NCBI GenBank assembly: GCA_016714495.1
Contig: JADKDU010000001.1
Span: forward strand, 558,001-622,000
DNA length: 64,000 bases
Direction: 5' to 3'
Origin: Hyphomonadaceae bacterium
GTDB taxonomy: Bacteria; Pseudomonadota; Alphaproteobacteria; Caulobacterales; Hyphomonadaceae
In this document: piece after piece, positions 1 to 9,044 of the stretch
Layout of the letters: each line of letters begins with the position of its first letter
Numbering within the stretch: position 1 is the stretch's first letter
Program-made: the position numbers and the translations under genes
Notes under the pieces: model-generated
Databases searched by the model: none
What the model was told of the DNA's origin: nothing
The model's input: the letters and a program-made list of their open reading frames with translations, nothing else

Positions 1-179
1 GGATCGCCCGACATGCCGGCATAGCGGGCGGCGATGAAATCTGCGTATTCCTGCTGGGTTTTCAGCTCTTCCATCATCGCGGGCGTGAACCACGCGCCAT
101 AGCCAATAGGGCTGCTCGCACAGCCCGCGCCAATGCATGCTGTCGCCGCTAGGAGGGACGCTCGAAATCCTGACCACAT
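1..179 (-). CDS. Partial lipoprotein, N-terminal 59 residues
   Basis: This is the 5' end of a minus-strand gene that runs off the left edge. Reading from an ATG at 179 gives a short hydrophobic stretch ending in IGAGC, a plausible lipobox, then CASSPIGYGAW. The segment after it, with FIAARYAG and SGD, resembles the first helix of TPR lipoproteins, but too little is visible to be sure. A GTG seven codons further upstream is in frame; an AGGAGG lies almost on top of it, so the true start is uncertain. It follows the TPR lipoprotein gene in the same direction and may be co-transcribed with it. Confidence 0.6.
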   Translation of the reverse strand, partial: MWSGFRASLLAATACIGAGCASSPIGYGAWFTPAMMEELKTQQEYADFIAARYAGMSGD

Positions 180-258
180 TGGAGCATGCTGCCTCACCCC
201 TCCTGGTCCTTCAACAGGGGATCACTGTCTGGATTGTCGCGTCGGTGGACAATAGGGC

Positions 259-2328
259 CTAGATGTCGCTGGTGCCTTCGCGGCTGGGCGCACGTGGAAC
301 TTCGGGCGTGTTGCGACGCACCGGGGCGGGCGTCGTGAGACCGTTGCGGATCTTTTCCTCGAGTGCGGCGCGGCTGTTATCAGGGGGATAGGCCGTGAGC
401 GCGTCCTTCCAGAACTTGCGCGCCTCGTCCTTCTCGTCGAGGCGCCACTTCACGTCGCCGAGGTGATCGGACAATTCCCAGTGCCCGAACGGCTCGTAGG
501 CTTCCAACGCCATCTCGATGAAGCGGTTGGCTTCGCGAAAATCGCCATACTGGTAGTAGGCCCAGCCGATGCTATCGAGCAGGTTGGGTTCATCCGGCGT
601 CATGCGGATCGCCTGCTTCAGCAGCTTGAAGCCTTCATCGAGCTCGGCGTCCGTCGCATAGCCGTCGATCAGCGAGTAGCCGAAATTGTTCATGAGACTG
701 GTGTTGTCCGGCTGTTCGGTCAGCATGTGGCGCATCATGGAGAGGCCGTCGGCGCGCTGCGGACTTTCGACCAGCATCGAGGCAAGGAATTGCTGAGTCG
801 TCTCGTCGTCCTGGACCAGGAGGGCGGCGCGGGCGGATTCAACGGCGCCGGCGACATTGCCCGCCTGCAAATGCGCCTGACTGCGCGACATCAGCGCGTA
901 GACCTGCTGTTCCGGGGTCAACGGGCCCTGCTTCATCGCTTGATCGATCAGGGCAAGTGCGCGCGTCGTCTTGTTCGCGGTGGTCAGCGAACCGGCGGCC
1001 TGAATCTTGGCGTCGGGGCTGGAGTCGATCTTGAGGGAGCGATCGATCAGGGCTTCAAGCGTCTCGGGTGAACCGAGTTCAAGCGCAGCAAGGCCGGCCG
1101 TCGCGAGCAGCAGCGAGGTCACCTCCCGAGACGGATTGCCGATCTGGGCGAGGCGCAGGGCCGGTTCGAACTTGCCCTGTTCCTGCAGGCGATTGACTTC
1201 CTGGATGCGGATTTCGCCATTGTCGGGATCGAGCAACAGCGCGCTCTGGCGGATCGACGACATCAGGTGGTTGAACGGCGTCTTGCCGCCCCGCCCGGCC
1301 ATCACGGCCATGATAGCTTCCTGTTCTTCGATCAGCCCCGCTTCATCGCCCAGCGCCTGCGCCATCGCCTGCGGCAGCGTGCGCAGCTTGCGCCGGTCTT
1401 GACCTGATTTTGCCTTGGCGAGGCGGTCGCCGACATAAGAGTCATCAGGCGCAGCTTCGGAGAGACGCGACAGCAGCGCTACCGCTTCCGCGTCGCGATT
1501 GAGGGCGCGCAGCAGTTCCGCCTGGCGCAGCGCTAGCAGTCGTTGGCTCTGGAACGCACGGGCGCGCGCGAAATAGGTGGGCGATTCCGCTTCCTCGGGG
1601 CTTGGCGAGTCGAACTTGTCGGGCGCCTGGCCATAGATCTCAAGCGCGCCGTCCGTGTCGCCAAGCCCCTCGGCCAGAAGCGCGCGGTGACCCAGCAGCG
1701 TTGCAGACGGCAGCACGTTGCGCAGCTTCGCCATCTCGGCCTGCGCCTCGTCGTTGCGATCGTTGAAGGCATAAACCCACGGGCGAAGATGGTTGGGGCT
1801 CATCCATTCCGAAGGACGACGTCCGTTCATAAGACCAAGGGCGGTCTGCGCGGTCGCGGGGTCTTTCGCCGCGAGCGCGTCCACGACCATGTAGCCCCAT
1901 GCGCCGCTGTTCACCCGTTTCGCGAAGTCCGCGCGCACGAGACCCATGAAGGCCGACATGTCAGCAGCTTCGAGCATCTCGTTGGGGCCAGGATAGCCGC
2001 CGAGCGGCTTGTCGTATGGCGCGGTCGCCTTCGCGGCGGCGGAGACCGGCGTGACGGGTTCAGTCCGGGCGGCGGGATCGCCCGGCGGCGCATCGGGATC
2101 GCTTGGGGTCTCAAGCTGAGGCTGCGCCAGCGCCATCATCGTCTTGGGCGCAGCGTCTTCGCGCGGAATCATGCCGCAGCTGTTCATGGGCTGTACGCCG
2201 CCGCCGGTGAAGACGTAAACCGTCCGGCACCCGCTTTCGCCAAAACCCGGCACGCCCATCGAGGCGCAGGCCGAAAGCACAGCGGTGGCCGAAACCGCAA
2301 GGAACAGGCGAATTTTCACGTGTGTCAT
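259..2328 (-). CDS. TPR-repeat outer-membrane lipoprotein
   Basis: A 689-residue protein with a lipoprotein signal ending LSAC at about residue 21, so it is predicted to be lipid-anchored in the envelope. After a proline/alanine-rich linker (about residues 60-110) come many helical pairs. The clearest TPR units lie at about residues 540-640, where NNFGYSLID and DSIGWAYYQYGD match TPR helix A consensus. Such proteins usually scaffold envelope complexes; no enzymatic motif is visible. The gene lies downstream of ETF-QO on the same strand, 124 bases away, and upstream of a second lipoprotein gene. The specific role is unknown. Confidence 0.85.
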   Translation of the reverse strand: MTHVKIRLFLAVSATAVLSACASMGVPGFGESGCRTVYVFTGGGVQPMNSCGMIPREDAAPKTMMALAQPQLETPSDPDAPPGDPAARTEPVTPVSAAAKATAPYDKPLGGYPGPNEMLEAADMSAFMGLVRADFAKRVNSGAWGYMVVDALAAKDPATAQTALGLMNGRRPSEWMSPNHLRPWVYAFNDRNDEAQAEMAKLRNVLPSATLLGHRALLAEGLGDTDGALEIYGQAPDKFDSPSPEEAESPTYFARARAFQSQRLLALRQAELLRALNRDAEAVALLSRLSEAAPDDSYVGDRLAKAKSGQDRRKLRTLPQAMAQALGDEAGLIEEQEAIMAVMAGRGGKTPFNHLMSSIRQSALLLDPDNGEIRIQEVNRLQEQGKFEPALRLAQIGNPSREVTSLLLATAGLAALELGSPETLEALIDRSLKIDSSPDAKIQAAGSLTTANKTTRALALIDQAMKQGPLTPEQQVYALMSRSQAHLQAGNVAGAVESARAALLVQDDETTQQFLASMLVESPQRADGLSMMRHMLTEQPDNTSLMNNFGYSLIDGYATDAELDEGFKLLKQAIRMTPDEPNLLDSIGWAYYQYGDFREANRFIEMALEAYEPFGHWELSDHLGDVKWRLDEKDEARKFWKDALTAYPPDNSRAALEEKIRNGLTTPAPVRRNTPEVPRAPSREGTSDI

Positions 2329-2452
2329 GGGGCGACGCTATCCGAAGGCTGAACCGGGCTCAACCGAGCCTCACCTTCAGATTGCGCCGCTTACTTTGTC
2401 GTGAACGGGGCGGAGCGGCAGCGGCTTTCGGGCGGCCGCCGCTGCCCGGTCC

Positions 2453-4126
2453 TTACATGTTCGGGTAGTTCGGCCCGCCGCCGCCTTCGGGCGTGGTCCA
2501 GGTGATGTTCTGGTTCGGGTCCTTGATGTCGCAGGTCTTGCAGTGGACGCAGTTCTGGGCGTTGATCTGGAAGCGCTTGTCGCCCTTCCCGTCATCCACC
2601 CATTCATAGACGCCCGCCGGGCAGTAGCGGTTGGACGGCCCGCCGAACACGCCGAGTTCTGATTTCTTCTGGAGCTCCATATCCGCCACTTTGAGGTGGG
2701 GCGGCTGGTCTTCGCCATGATTGGTGAAGGAGAAGGCGACGCTGGTCAGGCGATCGAAGGACAGGACGCCGTCCGGCTTTGGATAGACGATCTTCTTGTG
2801 ATTGGCCGCGGGCTCGAGCGATTTCGCATCAGTCTTGGTGTGCTTCATCGTGCCGAAGAAGGAGAAGCGGCCGAACAGCGTATTGACCCACAGGTCGAAG
2901 CCGGTGAGCGCGATGCCGACAACCGTGCCGAATTTCGACCAGAGCGGCTTGGCGTTGCGAACAGCCTTGAGCTCATGTGCGACCCAGCTGGTCTTGAAGG
3001 CTTCGGCATAACCGGTCAGTTCGTCGCCCTCACGTCCCGCGATGATCGCCTCGAACGCGGCCTCGGCGGCTAGCATGCCGGTCTTCATAGCGTTGTGGCT
3101 GCCCTTGATGCGCGGCAGGTTTACGAAGCCGGCCGAGCAGCCAATCAGCGCGCCGCCCGGGAAGGTGAGCTTCGGGATCGACTGCCAGCCGCCCTCGGTG
3201 ATGGCGCGCGAGCCATAGGAAATGCGCTCACCGCCCTTGAGATACTTGCTGACCTCTGGGTGATGCTTGAAGCGCTGAAACTCCTCGAACGGCGAAAGCC
3301 ACGGGTTCTTGTAATTGAGATGAACCACAAGGCCGATCGCAACATAGCGATCGCCGAAATGATACATGAAGGTGCCGCCGCCCGTGGAATTGCCCAGCGG
3401 CCAGCCGAAGCTGTGCTGCACGAAGCCCGGCTTGAAGTTCTCGGCGGGGACCTGCCAGAGCTCCTTGATGCCGATGCCGAACTTCTGCGGCTGGCTATCC
3501 TTGTCGAGCTTGAAGTCCTTGATCAGCTTCTTTGCGAGTGAGCCGCGCACGCCCTCGCCGATCAGGACGTACTTGCCGTTCAGTTCCATGCCCGGCGAAT
3601 AGTCCGGACCGGGCTCGCCATTCTTCTCGATGCCGACGACGCCGGCGATGACGCCCTTGATCGAACCGTCTTCGCGAAAAGTCAGGCCCGATGCTGCGAA
3701 GCCCGGATAGATGTCGACGCCCAGCGCCTCGGCTTGCAGCGCCATCCAGCGCGTCACATTGCCGAGCGAGCCGATATACATGCCGTGATTGTGCAGCATG
3801 GGCGGCATCAGGAAGACGGGCAGCGGAATCGATCCTTCAGCGCCGAGCACAAGGAACGTATCCTTGGTGACCGGGGTTTCGAACGGGCAGCCCTTTTCCT
3901 TCCAGTCCGGGATCAGCTCGTCCATGGCCCGGGGGTCCATGACGGCGCCGGACAGGATGTGGGCGCCGACTTCCGAGCCCTTTTCCAGCACGACGACGGA
4001 GACTTCATTCCCGGTTTCGGCAGCCAGCTGCTTGATGCGGATCGCGGCGGCGAGGCCAGCGGGGCCTGCGCCCACGATGACCACGTCAAAATCCATGGAC
4101 TCCCGCTCGACGGCGTCAGCTGTCAT
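2453..4126 (-). CDS. Electron transfer flavoprotein-ubiquinone oxidoreductase
   Basis: ETF-QO takes electrons from reduced ETF and passes them to ubiquinone at the membrane, linking acyl-CoA dehydrogenases to respiration. The 557-residue length fits the family. An FAD-binding Rossmann motif GAGPAG lies at residues 19-24. The C-terminal ferredoxin-like segment keeps the 4Fe-4S ligands: one Cys in YCPAG and three in CVHCKTC. Its partners EtfB and EtfA are encoded at 30.0-31.7 kb and a likely electron donor (methylsuccinyl-CoA dehydrogenase) at 13.2 kb. It is divergent from the uracil-DNA glycosylase gene with about 110 bases between them. Confidence 0.96.
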   Translation of the reverse strand: MTADAVERESMDFDVVIVGAGPAGLAAAIRIKQLAAETGNEVSVVVLEKGSEVGAHILSGAVMDPRAMDELIPDWKEKGCPFETPVTKDTFLVLGAEGSIPLPVFLMPPMLHNHGMYIGSLGNVTRWMALQAEALGVDIYPGFAASGLTFREDGSIKGVIAGVVGIEKNGEPGPDYSPGMELNGKYVLIGEGVRGSLAKKLIKDFKLDKDSQPQKFGIGIKELWQVPAENFKPGFVQHSFGWPLGNSTGGGTFMYHFGDRYVAIGLVVHLNYKNPWLSPFEEFQRFKHHPEVSKYLKGGERISYGSRAITEGGWQSIPKLTFPGGALIGCSAGFVNLPRIKGSHNAMKTGMLAAEAAFEAIIAGREGDELTGYAEAFKTSWVAHELKAVRNAKPLWSKFGTVVGIALTGFDLWVNTLFGRFSFFGTMKHTKTDAKSLEPAANHKKIVYPKPDGVLSFDRLTSVAFSFTNHGEDQPPHLKVADMELQKKSELGVFGGPSNRYCPAGVYEWVDDGKGDKRFQINAQNCVHCKTCDIKDPNQNITWTTPEGGGGPNYPNM

Positions 4127-4236
4127 TATTCCGGTCTCCTGGCCGCCAGAGATTTGTCCCCCAGGCGGAATACCCTCATATGTACCGCTAGTTAGCCTCA
4201 GGTTTCAGAAGCAACAAGGTTGGAGAAAAAGCCGAC

Positions 4237-5079
4237 GTGACACACCCCCAGGCCACTCTCGCGCTAAAGGCGCTGGCCGATTTCTGGGCTGATATGGGCC
4301 TGGAGGAGGCGCGCGCACTGAATGTCCCTCGCCCCGCTGCGGGAACCCGGTCGGCGGACGCACCCCGGCAGGCTGGGCGGCCGGCGAGCGGACCTGTTTC
4401 CGGGCCCATGACTGGGGCGCGGCCGGCTCCCAAGCGGATCAACAACAACCCGATCGCCGACGCCCGTCGCCTTGCCGCCTCGGCCAATTCGCTGGCGGAG
4501 CTTCGCGCCATGATTCAGGAGTTCGATGGCTGCGCGCTCAAGAAGGCCGCCAAGAACACAGTCGTGTGCGATGGCGCGTTCGATGCAGACGTGATGATCG
4601 TCGGGGAAGCGCCCGGCGGCGAGGAAGACGCACAAGGCCTGCCCTTCGTCGGTCGCGCGGGCAAGCTGCTGGACAAGATGCTGGGGACGATCGGCCTGTC
4701 GCGGCAGGAGAATGTCTTCATCACCAACCTGATCTACTGGCGCCCGCCGGGCAATCGCGATCCATCGCCGGCCGAGATGCAGATCTGTGCGCCCTTCCTG
4801 GCGCGACAGATCGAGCTGAAGAAACCGAAGCTGTTGCTTACTGCCGGCAAGTTCGCGACGCAGGCAATGCTGGGCTCGGAAGACGGCATCATGCGCCTGC
4901 GCGGCCGCAAGCTGCTTTATCGGCAGGAAGGCCTGCCTGCACCTGTAAAGTGCGTGCCTTTGCTCCATCCCGCTTATCTGCTGCGCCGTCCGGAAGACAA
5001 GGCGAAGGCGTGGGACGATCTGCGCACGATTGCTTCGATCTGCGACGAGATGGGTATAAAACGGGACGTGGGACTGTAA
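4237..5079 (+). CDS. Uracil-DNA glycosylase, family 4-like
   Basis: A base-excision repair enzyme predicted to remove uracil from DNA. The 280 residues comprise a Pro/Ala-rich N-terminal extension (about 1-90) and a UDG fold. Motif 1 reads GEAPGGEED, followed by GLPFVGRAGKLLD, and motif 2 is HPAYLLR. The canonical 4Fe-4S cysteines are poorly kept: the usual CxxC position reads GCALKKA with one Cys, and the usual KCRPP reads YWRPPGNR. This variant pattern is, to my knowledge, common in alphaproteobacterial homologues. The start is a GTG preceded by a GGAGA-like ribosome site. msrB follows 16 bases downstream, so the two may form an operon. Confidence 0.9.
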   Translation: MTHPQATLALKALADFWADMGLEEARALNVPRPAAGTRSADAPRQAGRPASGPVSGPMTGARPAPKRINNNPIADARRLAASANSLAELRAMIQEFDGCALKKAAKNTVVCDGAFDADVMIVGEAPGGEEDAQGLPFVGRAGKLLDKMLGTIGLSRQENVFITNLIYWRPPGNRDPSPAEMQICAPFLARQIELKKPKLLLTAGKFATQAMLGSEDGIMRLRGRKLLYRQEGLPAPVKCVPLLHPAYLLRRPEDKAKAWDDLRTIASICDEMGIKRDVGL

Positions 5080-5095
5080 TGCGAAAGGCGATGTC

Positions 5096-5578
5096 ATGAT
5101 TTCGCGCCGGAATTTCCTGCTAACCGCTTCGGCGCTTGGCGTGGTCAGCGCCTTTGGCGGCGTGGCCTTCGCGCAGCAGCGCTTCGAGGTGAGGCACACT
5201 ACGGCCGAATGGCGGAAGATCCTGTCTGAAGAAGCCTACATGGTGATGCGGCAGGAGCAGACCGAGCCGCCGGGCTATAGCCCGCTCGACGGCGAAAAAC
5301 GCGCCGGCGTCTTCTCATGTGCGGGCTGCGACCTGCCAGTGTTTGGATCGGACAAGAAGTTCGACAGCGGAACGGGTTGGCCAAGCTTCTGGGGGCCGAT
5401 TGACGAAAAGGCGCTGGGAATCCGCACGCAGGGCTCTGGCCGCTTTCTCCAGACAGAAGTGCATTGCCGCCGCTGTGGCGGCCATCTCGGCCACATCTTC
5501 ACGGATGGCCCGGAGCCGACCGGGCTCCGCTACTGCATCAACGGCGTGGCGCTGAAGTTCAAGCCGGCTGACGCCTGA
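5096..5578 (+). CDS. msrB: Peptide-methionine (R)-S-oxide reductase MsrB, exported
   Basis: MsrB repairs methionine-R-sulfoxide in proteins. Residues 1-26 form a signal peptide with a twin-arginine-like start (SRRNFLLTAS), so the enzyme probably acts in the periplasm. The core shows two zinc-binding CxxC pairs (CAGC and CRRC), the family segment GTGWPSFW, and the catalytic cysteine in RYCING near the C-terminus. At 160 residues it is normal for a secreted MsrB. It closely follows the uracil-DNA glycosylase gene on the same strand. Confidence 0.95.
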   Translation: MISRRNFLLTASALGVVSAFGGVAFAQQRFEVRHTTAEWRKILSEEAYMVMRQEQTEPPGYSPLDGEKRAGVFSCAGCDLPVFGSDKKFDSGTGWPSFWGPIDEKALGIRTQGSGRFLQTEVHCRRCGGHLGHIFTDGPEPTGLRYCINGVALKFKPADA

Positions 5579-5605
5579 CCGAAAGCAGCATCTCCAACGA
5601 AATGA

Positions 5606-5632
5606 GCGGCGGACCGGGGCACGGTCCGCCGC
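5606..5632. terminator. Strong hairpin after msrB
   Basis: A perfect 10-base inverted repeat (GCGGCGGACC and its complement) encloses a 7-base loop, 28 bases after the msrB stop. There is no T-run after it, so it may be a Rho-assisted terminator or an mRNA-stabilising hairpin rather than a classical intrinsic terminator. Confidence 0.5.
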
Positions 5633-5754
5633 CTCGCTTCGGGACGGAGTTGGCTGCGGGCTGGACCCGCCCCGGGGCGCTTAGGGCCCAAGCCTTTTTT
5701 CGGGGAGGTTCATCCACAATTCATACGCAGATCGGCGCCGACGTAAACCCTTTT

Positions 5755-5769
5755 GTTCTTGTTTTATTC
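5755..5769 (+). promoter_or_regulatory. Imperfect SOS (LexA) box upstream of radical SAM gene
   Basis: The sequence is GTTC, seven bases (TTGTTTT), then ATTC. The alphaproteobacterial LexA consensus is GTTC-N7-GTTC, so there is one mismatch. It lies 45 bases before the start of the PA0069-type radical SAM gene in an unusually T-rich stretch (about 5750-5785). Confidence 0.4.
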
Positions 5770-5813
5770 TTTCTTTGTTCTAGTTTCCGGAGCGTGGTTA
5801 CCGGGACAGGCCA

Positions 5814-6950
5814 ATGCCGCCGCAGGAAAAATGGAAAACACGCTCGATAGACGCCGACTGGTCGGTGGAGCGCGATCAGGCGCGTGGGCGAGGCGCGCTT
5901 TCAAACGCATCGGGACGGTTCGAGAAGCAATATGCCGAGGCGATCGACGATGGTTGGGAGACGGATGAAAAGCCAGAGACGCTGAAGACGGAAACGATCG
6001 TCGAGCGAGCGAAGACCATTATCACCTACAACACCTCGCCTGACATCTCGTTCGATCGCACGATCAATCCCTATAAGGGGTGCGAGCATGGCTGCATCTA
6101 TTGCTTCGCGCGGCCGAACCACGCCTATCGCGGGCTGTCGCCGGGCCTCGACTTCGAGACGAAGATCTTCGTGAAACCGAGCGCCGCTTCGCTGCTGGAG
6201 AAGGAGCTGGCGAAGAAGAGCTACAAGCCGGGCCGCATCATGCTGGCGGGCGATACGGATATCTATCAGCCGCTGGAGAAGGAGCTGCACATCACGCGCT
6301 CCATTCTGGAGGTGCTAGCGCGGCATGATCATCCTGTCGCTCTGATCACCAAGTCCGCACTGGTGACGCGCGATCTCGATCTTCTCGCGCCAATGGCGGC
6401 GAAAGGGCTGGTCTCGGTCGCGATCTCTTTCACCACACTCGATCGCAAGCTGGCGCGCACAATGGAGCCGAGGTGCGCGGCGCCCCATCGGCGCGTCGAG
6501 ACGATGCGCGAGTTGAGCGCCGCCGGCATTCCCGTCACGGCAATGACCGCGCCGATCATCCCCGCCCTCAACGAGCCGGAGATCGAAAGTCTGCTGGAAG
6601 CAGCGGCGGATGCTGGCGCAAAGCGGGCGGGCTATGTGCTGTTGCGCCTGCCCCTCGAGATCGCAGGCCTGTTCACCGAGTGGCTGGAGGCGAATTATCC
6701 CGATCGCGCCAAGCGCGTGATGTCGCTGCTGCGTTCCATGCACAAGGGCGAGGACTATCGCTCTGAGTGGAAAATGCGCCAGCGCGGCGATGGCCCCTAC
6801 GCCGACCTCATCGCAAAGCGCTTCGCCAACGCGACGCGACGCCTTGGGCTTAACCAGGTGAATGTCAGCCTGCGCACGGATCTGTTCCGTCCGCCGCCGG
6901 CCAAGGACGCAAGCGGCCAGATGAACCTGTTCGGCGAGGGGGGGTCATGA
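5814..6950 (+). CDS. PA0069-family radical SAM protein
   Basis: A 378-residue radical SAM enzyme with the 4Fe-4S motif CEHGCIYC (CxxxCxxC) at about residue 94. It begins with the family hallmark RGRGALSN...GRFE near residues 26-36. The family is related to spore photoproduct lyase-like proteins, but its substrate is not established. The chosen ATG gives the usual N-terminal length. It is convergent with the hydrolase gene, whose stop lies only 2 bases beyond this gene's stop. A possible SOS box sits upstream. Confidence 0.9.
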   Translation: MPPQEKWKTRSIDADWSVERDQARGRGALSNASGRFEKQYAEAIDDGWETDEKPETLKTETIVERAKTIITYNTSPDISFDRTINPYKGCEHGCIYCFARPNHAYRGLSPGLDFETKIFVKPSAASLLEKELAKKSYKPGRIMLAGDTDIYQPLEKELHITRSILEVLARHDHPVALITKSALVTRDLDLLAPMAAKGLVSVAISFTTLDRKLARTMEPRCAAPHRRVETMRELSAAGIPVTAMTAPIIPALNEPEIESLLEAAADAGAKRAGYVLLRLPLEIAGLFTEWLEANYPDRAKRVMSLLRSMHKGEDYRSEWKMRQRGDGPYADLIAKRFANATRRLGLNQVNVSLRTDLFRPPPAKDASGQMNLFGEGGS

Positions 6951-6952
6951 TC

Positions 6953-7738
6953 TCAGCCCAGAAACCAATCCATGGCCTTCGCGATTTCTTCCTCGCGGAA
7001 GACATGTTTGCCGTCAAACGCCTCGAACCGCACGTCGAATCCTTGCGCCTTCATATCCGGCACGACGCTTTCGGCTGCGTTTTTGAAGTTCAGGATCTGA
7101 TCCTGTCTGCCGTGAGACACGAACACTTTCGCTCGCGCTTTATCCTCAAAGGGCACGAAGCCGCCCGGCGAGAACCCCATGATGTGCGTGAACAGTTCCT
7201 GGTTGCGCGGACCAAGCGACAGGGCGTAGCTCGCCCCATCCGAAAATCCTCCGATCGCCACGCGCTTTGGGTCGATCGTGAACTGTGCGAAGAGCGCGCT
7301 CAACGACGCATCGAGACGCTGCGCATCCTCACTGAAGTTGATCGCGGCGCCTCTGAACGCGCGGATGATATCCCATGTGGCGGACGCCGCCTGCGGCGCC
7401 AGGATGATCACACCGCGCGCCTGCGCCGCTGGCGTGATGCGGGTCAGGAGCCTTTCGGCGCGTTGCCCCGCGCCGTGCAGCAGCAGGATCATCGGCGCCG
7501 GCTTCTTCGCATCGACGATGTTCGGAATGAAGGCCAATGGCTGCGGCGACTCAAAAAGGTTGAACTCACCGCGCTGAGCGCTCGGCTTGCGCGCCACGCC
7601 AGGGCGCGCAGCGAGCCGCCCGTCGACGCTGCCGGCCGATTGCGGCATCGCGCTCGCGGGCTGTGTGGCGCATGCAGAGATCGCGGCGACCCCCATCTTC
7701 GCGAACATCCGGCGCGAGGGACTTTTCATAATTGCCAT
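6953..7738 (-). CDS. Exported alpha/beta hydrolase (esterase-like)
   Basis: A 261-residue protein with an N-terminal export signal containing SRRMFAKMG, Tat-like. The nucleophile elbow is GFSDGAS (GxSxG) and an oxyanion-hole segment reads LLHGAGQ. A C-terminal DGKHVF supplies a plausible catalytic His. The overall layout matches the dienelactone hydrolase/phospholipase-carboxylesterase and PHB depolymerase-like group. Substrate unknown. It is divergent from ccrM, and its upstream region contains the ccrM regulatory sites. Confidence 0.8.
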   Translation of the reverse strand: MAIMKSPSRRMFAKMGVAAISACATQPASAMPQSAGSVDGRLAARPGVARKPSAQRGEFNLFESPQPLAFIPNIVDAKKPAPMILLLHGAGQRAERLLTRITPAAQARGVIILAPQAASATWDIIRAFRGAAINFSEDAQRLDASLSALFAQFTIDPKRVAIGGFSDGASYALSLGPRNQELFTHIMGFSPGGFVPFEDKARAKVFVSHGRQDQILNFKNAAESVVPDMKAQGFDVRFEAFDGKHVFREEEIAKAMDWFLG

Positions 7739-7775
7739 CGTTATCGCGAACCTCCGTCCTGCCGAGGCGATATGG

Positions 7776-7800
7776 TAAATCGCAACTTAACCATTGACTC
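7776..7800 (+). promoter_or_regulatory. CtrA-like site plus GANTC site upstream of ccrM
   Basis: TAAA-N7-TTAACC at 7776-7792 differs by one base from the CtrA consensus TTAA-N7-TTAAC. It is followed directly by GACTC at 7796-7800, a GANTC methylation site. Both lie 72-96 bases before the ccrM start. In Caulobacter, ccrM transcription is activated by CtrA and modulated by GANTC methylation in its promoter, so this arrangement fits the same control loop. Confidence 0.6.
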
Positions 7801-7871
7801 AACAGGTTATTTACCCGGGTCAGCGACTTTCACGGCTTCGGTCCATTTCGGGCGTTGCGTGAGACAGTTCC

Positions 7872-9038
7872 ATGGCGATCAAAACGATCGACCCGCAGGT
7901 TCAGAAGAACACCCGGGCGAAACCGGCTTCTGCCTTTTCAAAAATGCTGGCGAAGCCCGTGCTTCCGCTCGACCAGATCATTGTGGGCGATTGCATCGAG
8001 TCGATGAACGCCCTGCCCGAAGGCTCCGTCGACCTCATCTTCGCGGACCCACCCTATAATCTCCAGCTCGGCGGCGATCTCACGCGCCCCGACAACTCCC
8101 ATGTCGACGCCGTGAATAACGAGTGGGATAAATTCGATTCGTTCGCCGCGTATGACAAATTCACGCGCAACTGGCTGGAGGCCGCGCGCCGCATCCTGAA
8201 GCCGGATGGCGCGATCTGGGTCATTGGTTCCTATCACAACATCTTCCGCGTCGGCGCGGCGATACAGGACCTTGGCTTCTGGATTCTCAACGACGTCGTG
8301 TGGAACAAGTCGAACCCGATGCCGAACTTCAAGGGCACGCGGCTGGCCAATGCGCACGAGACGCTGATCTGGGCGACGCGCAGCCAGGAGCAGAAGCGCT
8401 ATACTTTCAACTACGACGCCCTGAAGACCGGCAATGATGACATCCAGGCGCGTTCAGACTGGTGGACCTTCCCGATCTGCTCGGGCGGTGAACGCATGAA
8501 GAATGATGACGGCCGCAAGTCGCATCCGACGCAGAAGCCGGAAGCCCTGCTCCACCGCATCATCGTCGCCTCGACCAATCCGGGCGATGTGATCCTCGAT
8601 CCGTTCTTCGGCACCGGCACGACGGGCGCCGTTGCGAAGCTGCTTGATCGCCGCTTCATCGGTCTCGAGCGTGACAAGGATTACATCGACGTCGCTACGC
8701 GCCGCATTGCCAATGTGCGAAAGCTGGGCGCTGAAGATATCGAAGTGCAATCGTCCAAGAAGTCAGAGCCGCGCGTGCCATTCGGCGCGCTGGTCGAGCA
8801 CGGCCTCGTCCGCCCCGGCGACCGCCTGTTCTGCCCGCAGAACCGCCATGTCGCACGCGTGCGTGCAGACGGCAGCTTGATGACAGGTGAATCCACCGGC
8901 TCGATCCACCGCATGGGCGCGCATGTTCAGAACGCGCCGTCCTGCAATGGTTGGACCTTCTGGCACTACAAGTCCGATCAAGGCCTCGCGCCGATCGACC
9001 TGCTGCGCCGCAAATTCCGCACGCAGATGGGACTCTAG
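7872..9038 (+). CDS. ccrM: Cell-cycle DNA adenine methyltransferase CcrM (GANTC)
   Basis: CcrM methylates adenine in GANTC late in the cell cycle and couples replication to transcription in alphaproteobacteria. At 388 residues it is slightly longer than the usual ~358. Motif order is beta-class: DPPYNL (motif IV) at residues 59-64, then DPFFGTGTTG (motif I) at about 243-252. The family's C-terminal DNA-recognition domain is present (about 290-388, containing GSIHRMGAH and NGWTFWHY). CtrA-like and GANTC sites sit upstream. The convergent downstream neighbour is a glycosyltransferase. Confidence 0.97.
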   Translation: MAIKTIDPQVQKNTRAKPASAFSKMLAKPVLPLDQIIVGDCIESMNALPEGSVDLIFADPPYNLQLGGDLTRPDNSHVDAVNNEWDKFDSFAAYDKFTRNWLEAARRILKPDGAIWVIGSYHNIFRVGAAIQDLGFWILNDVVWNKSNPMPNFKGTRLANAHETLIWATRSQEQKRYTFNYDALKTGNDDIQARSDWWTFPICSGGERMKNDDGRKSHPTQKPEALLHRIIVASTNPGDVILDPFFGTGTTGAVAKLLDRRFIGLERDKDYIDVATRRIANVRKLGAEDIEVQSSKKSEPRVPFGALVEHGLVRPGDRLFCPQNRHVARVRADGSLMTGESTGSIHRMGAHVQNAPSCNGWTFWHYKSDQGLAPIDLLRRKFRTQMGL

Positions 9039-9044
9039 CTCCCG

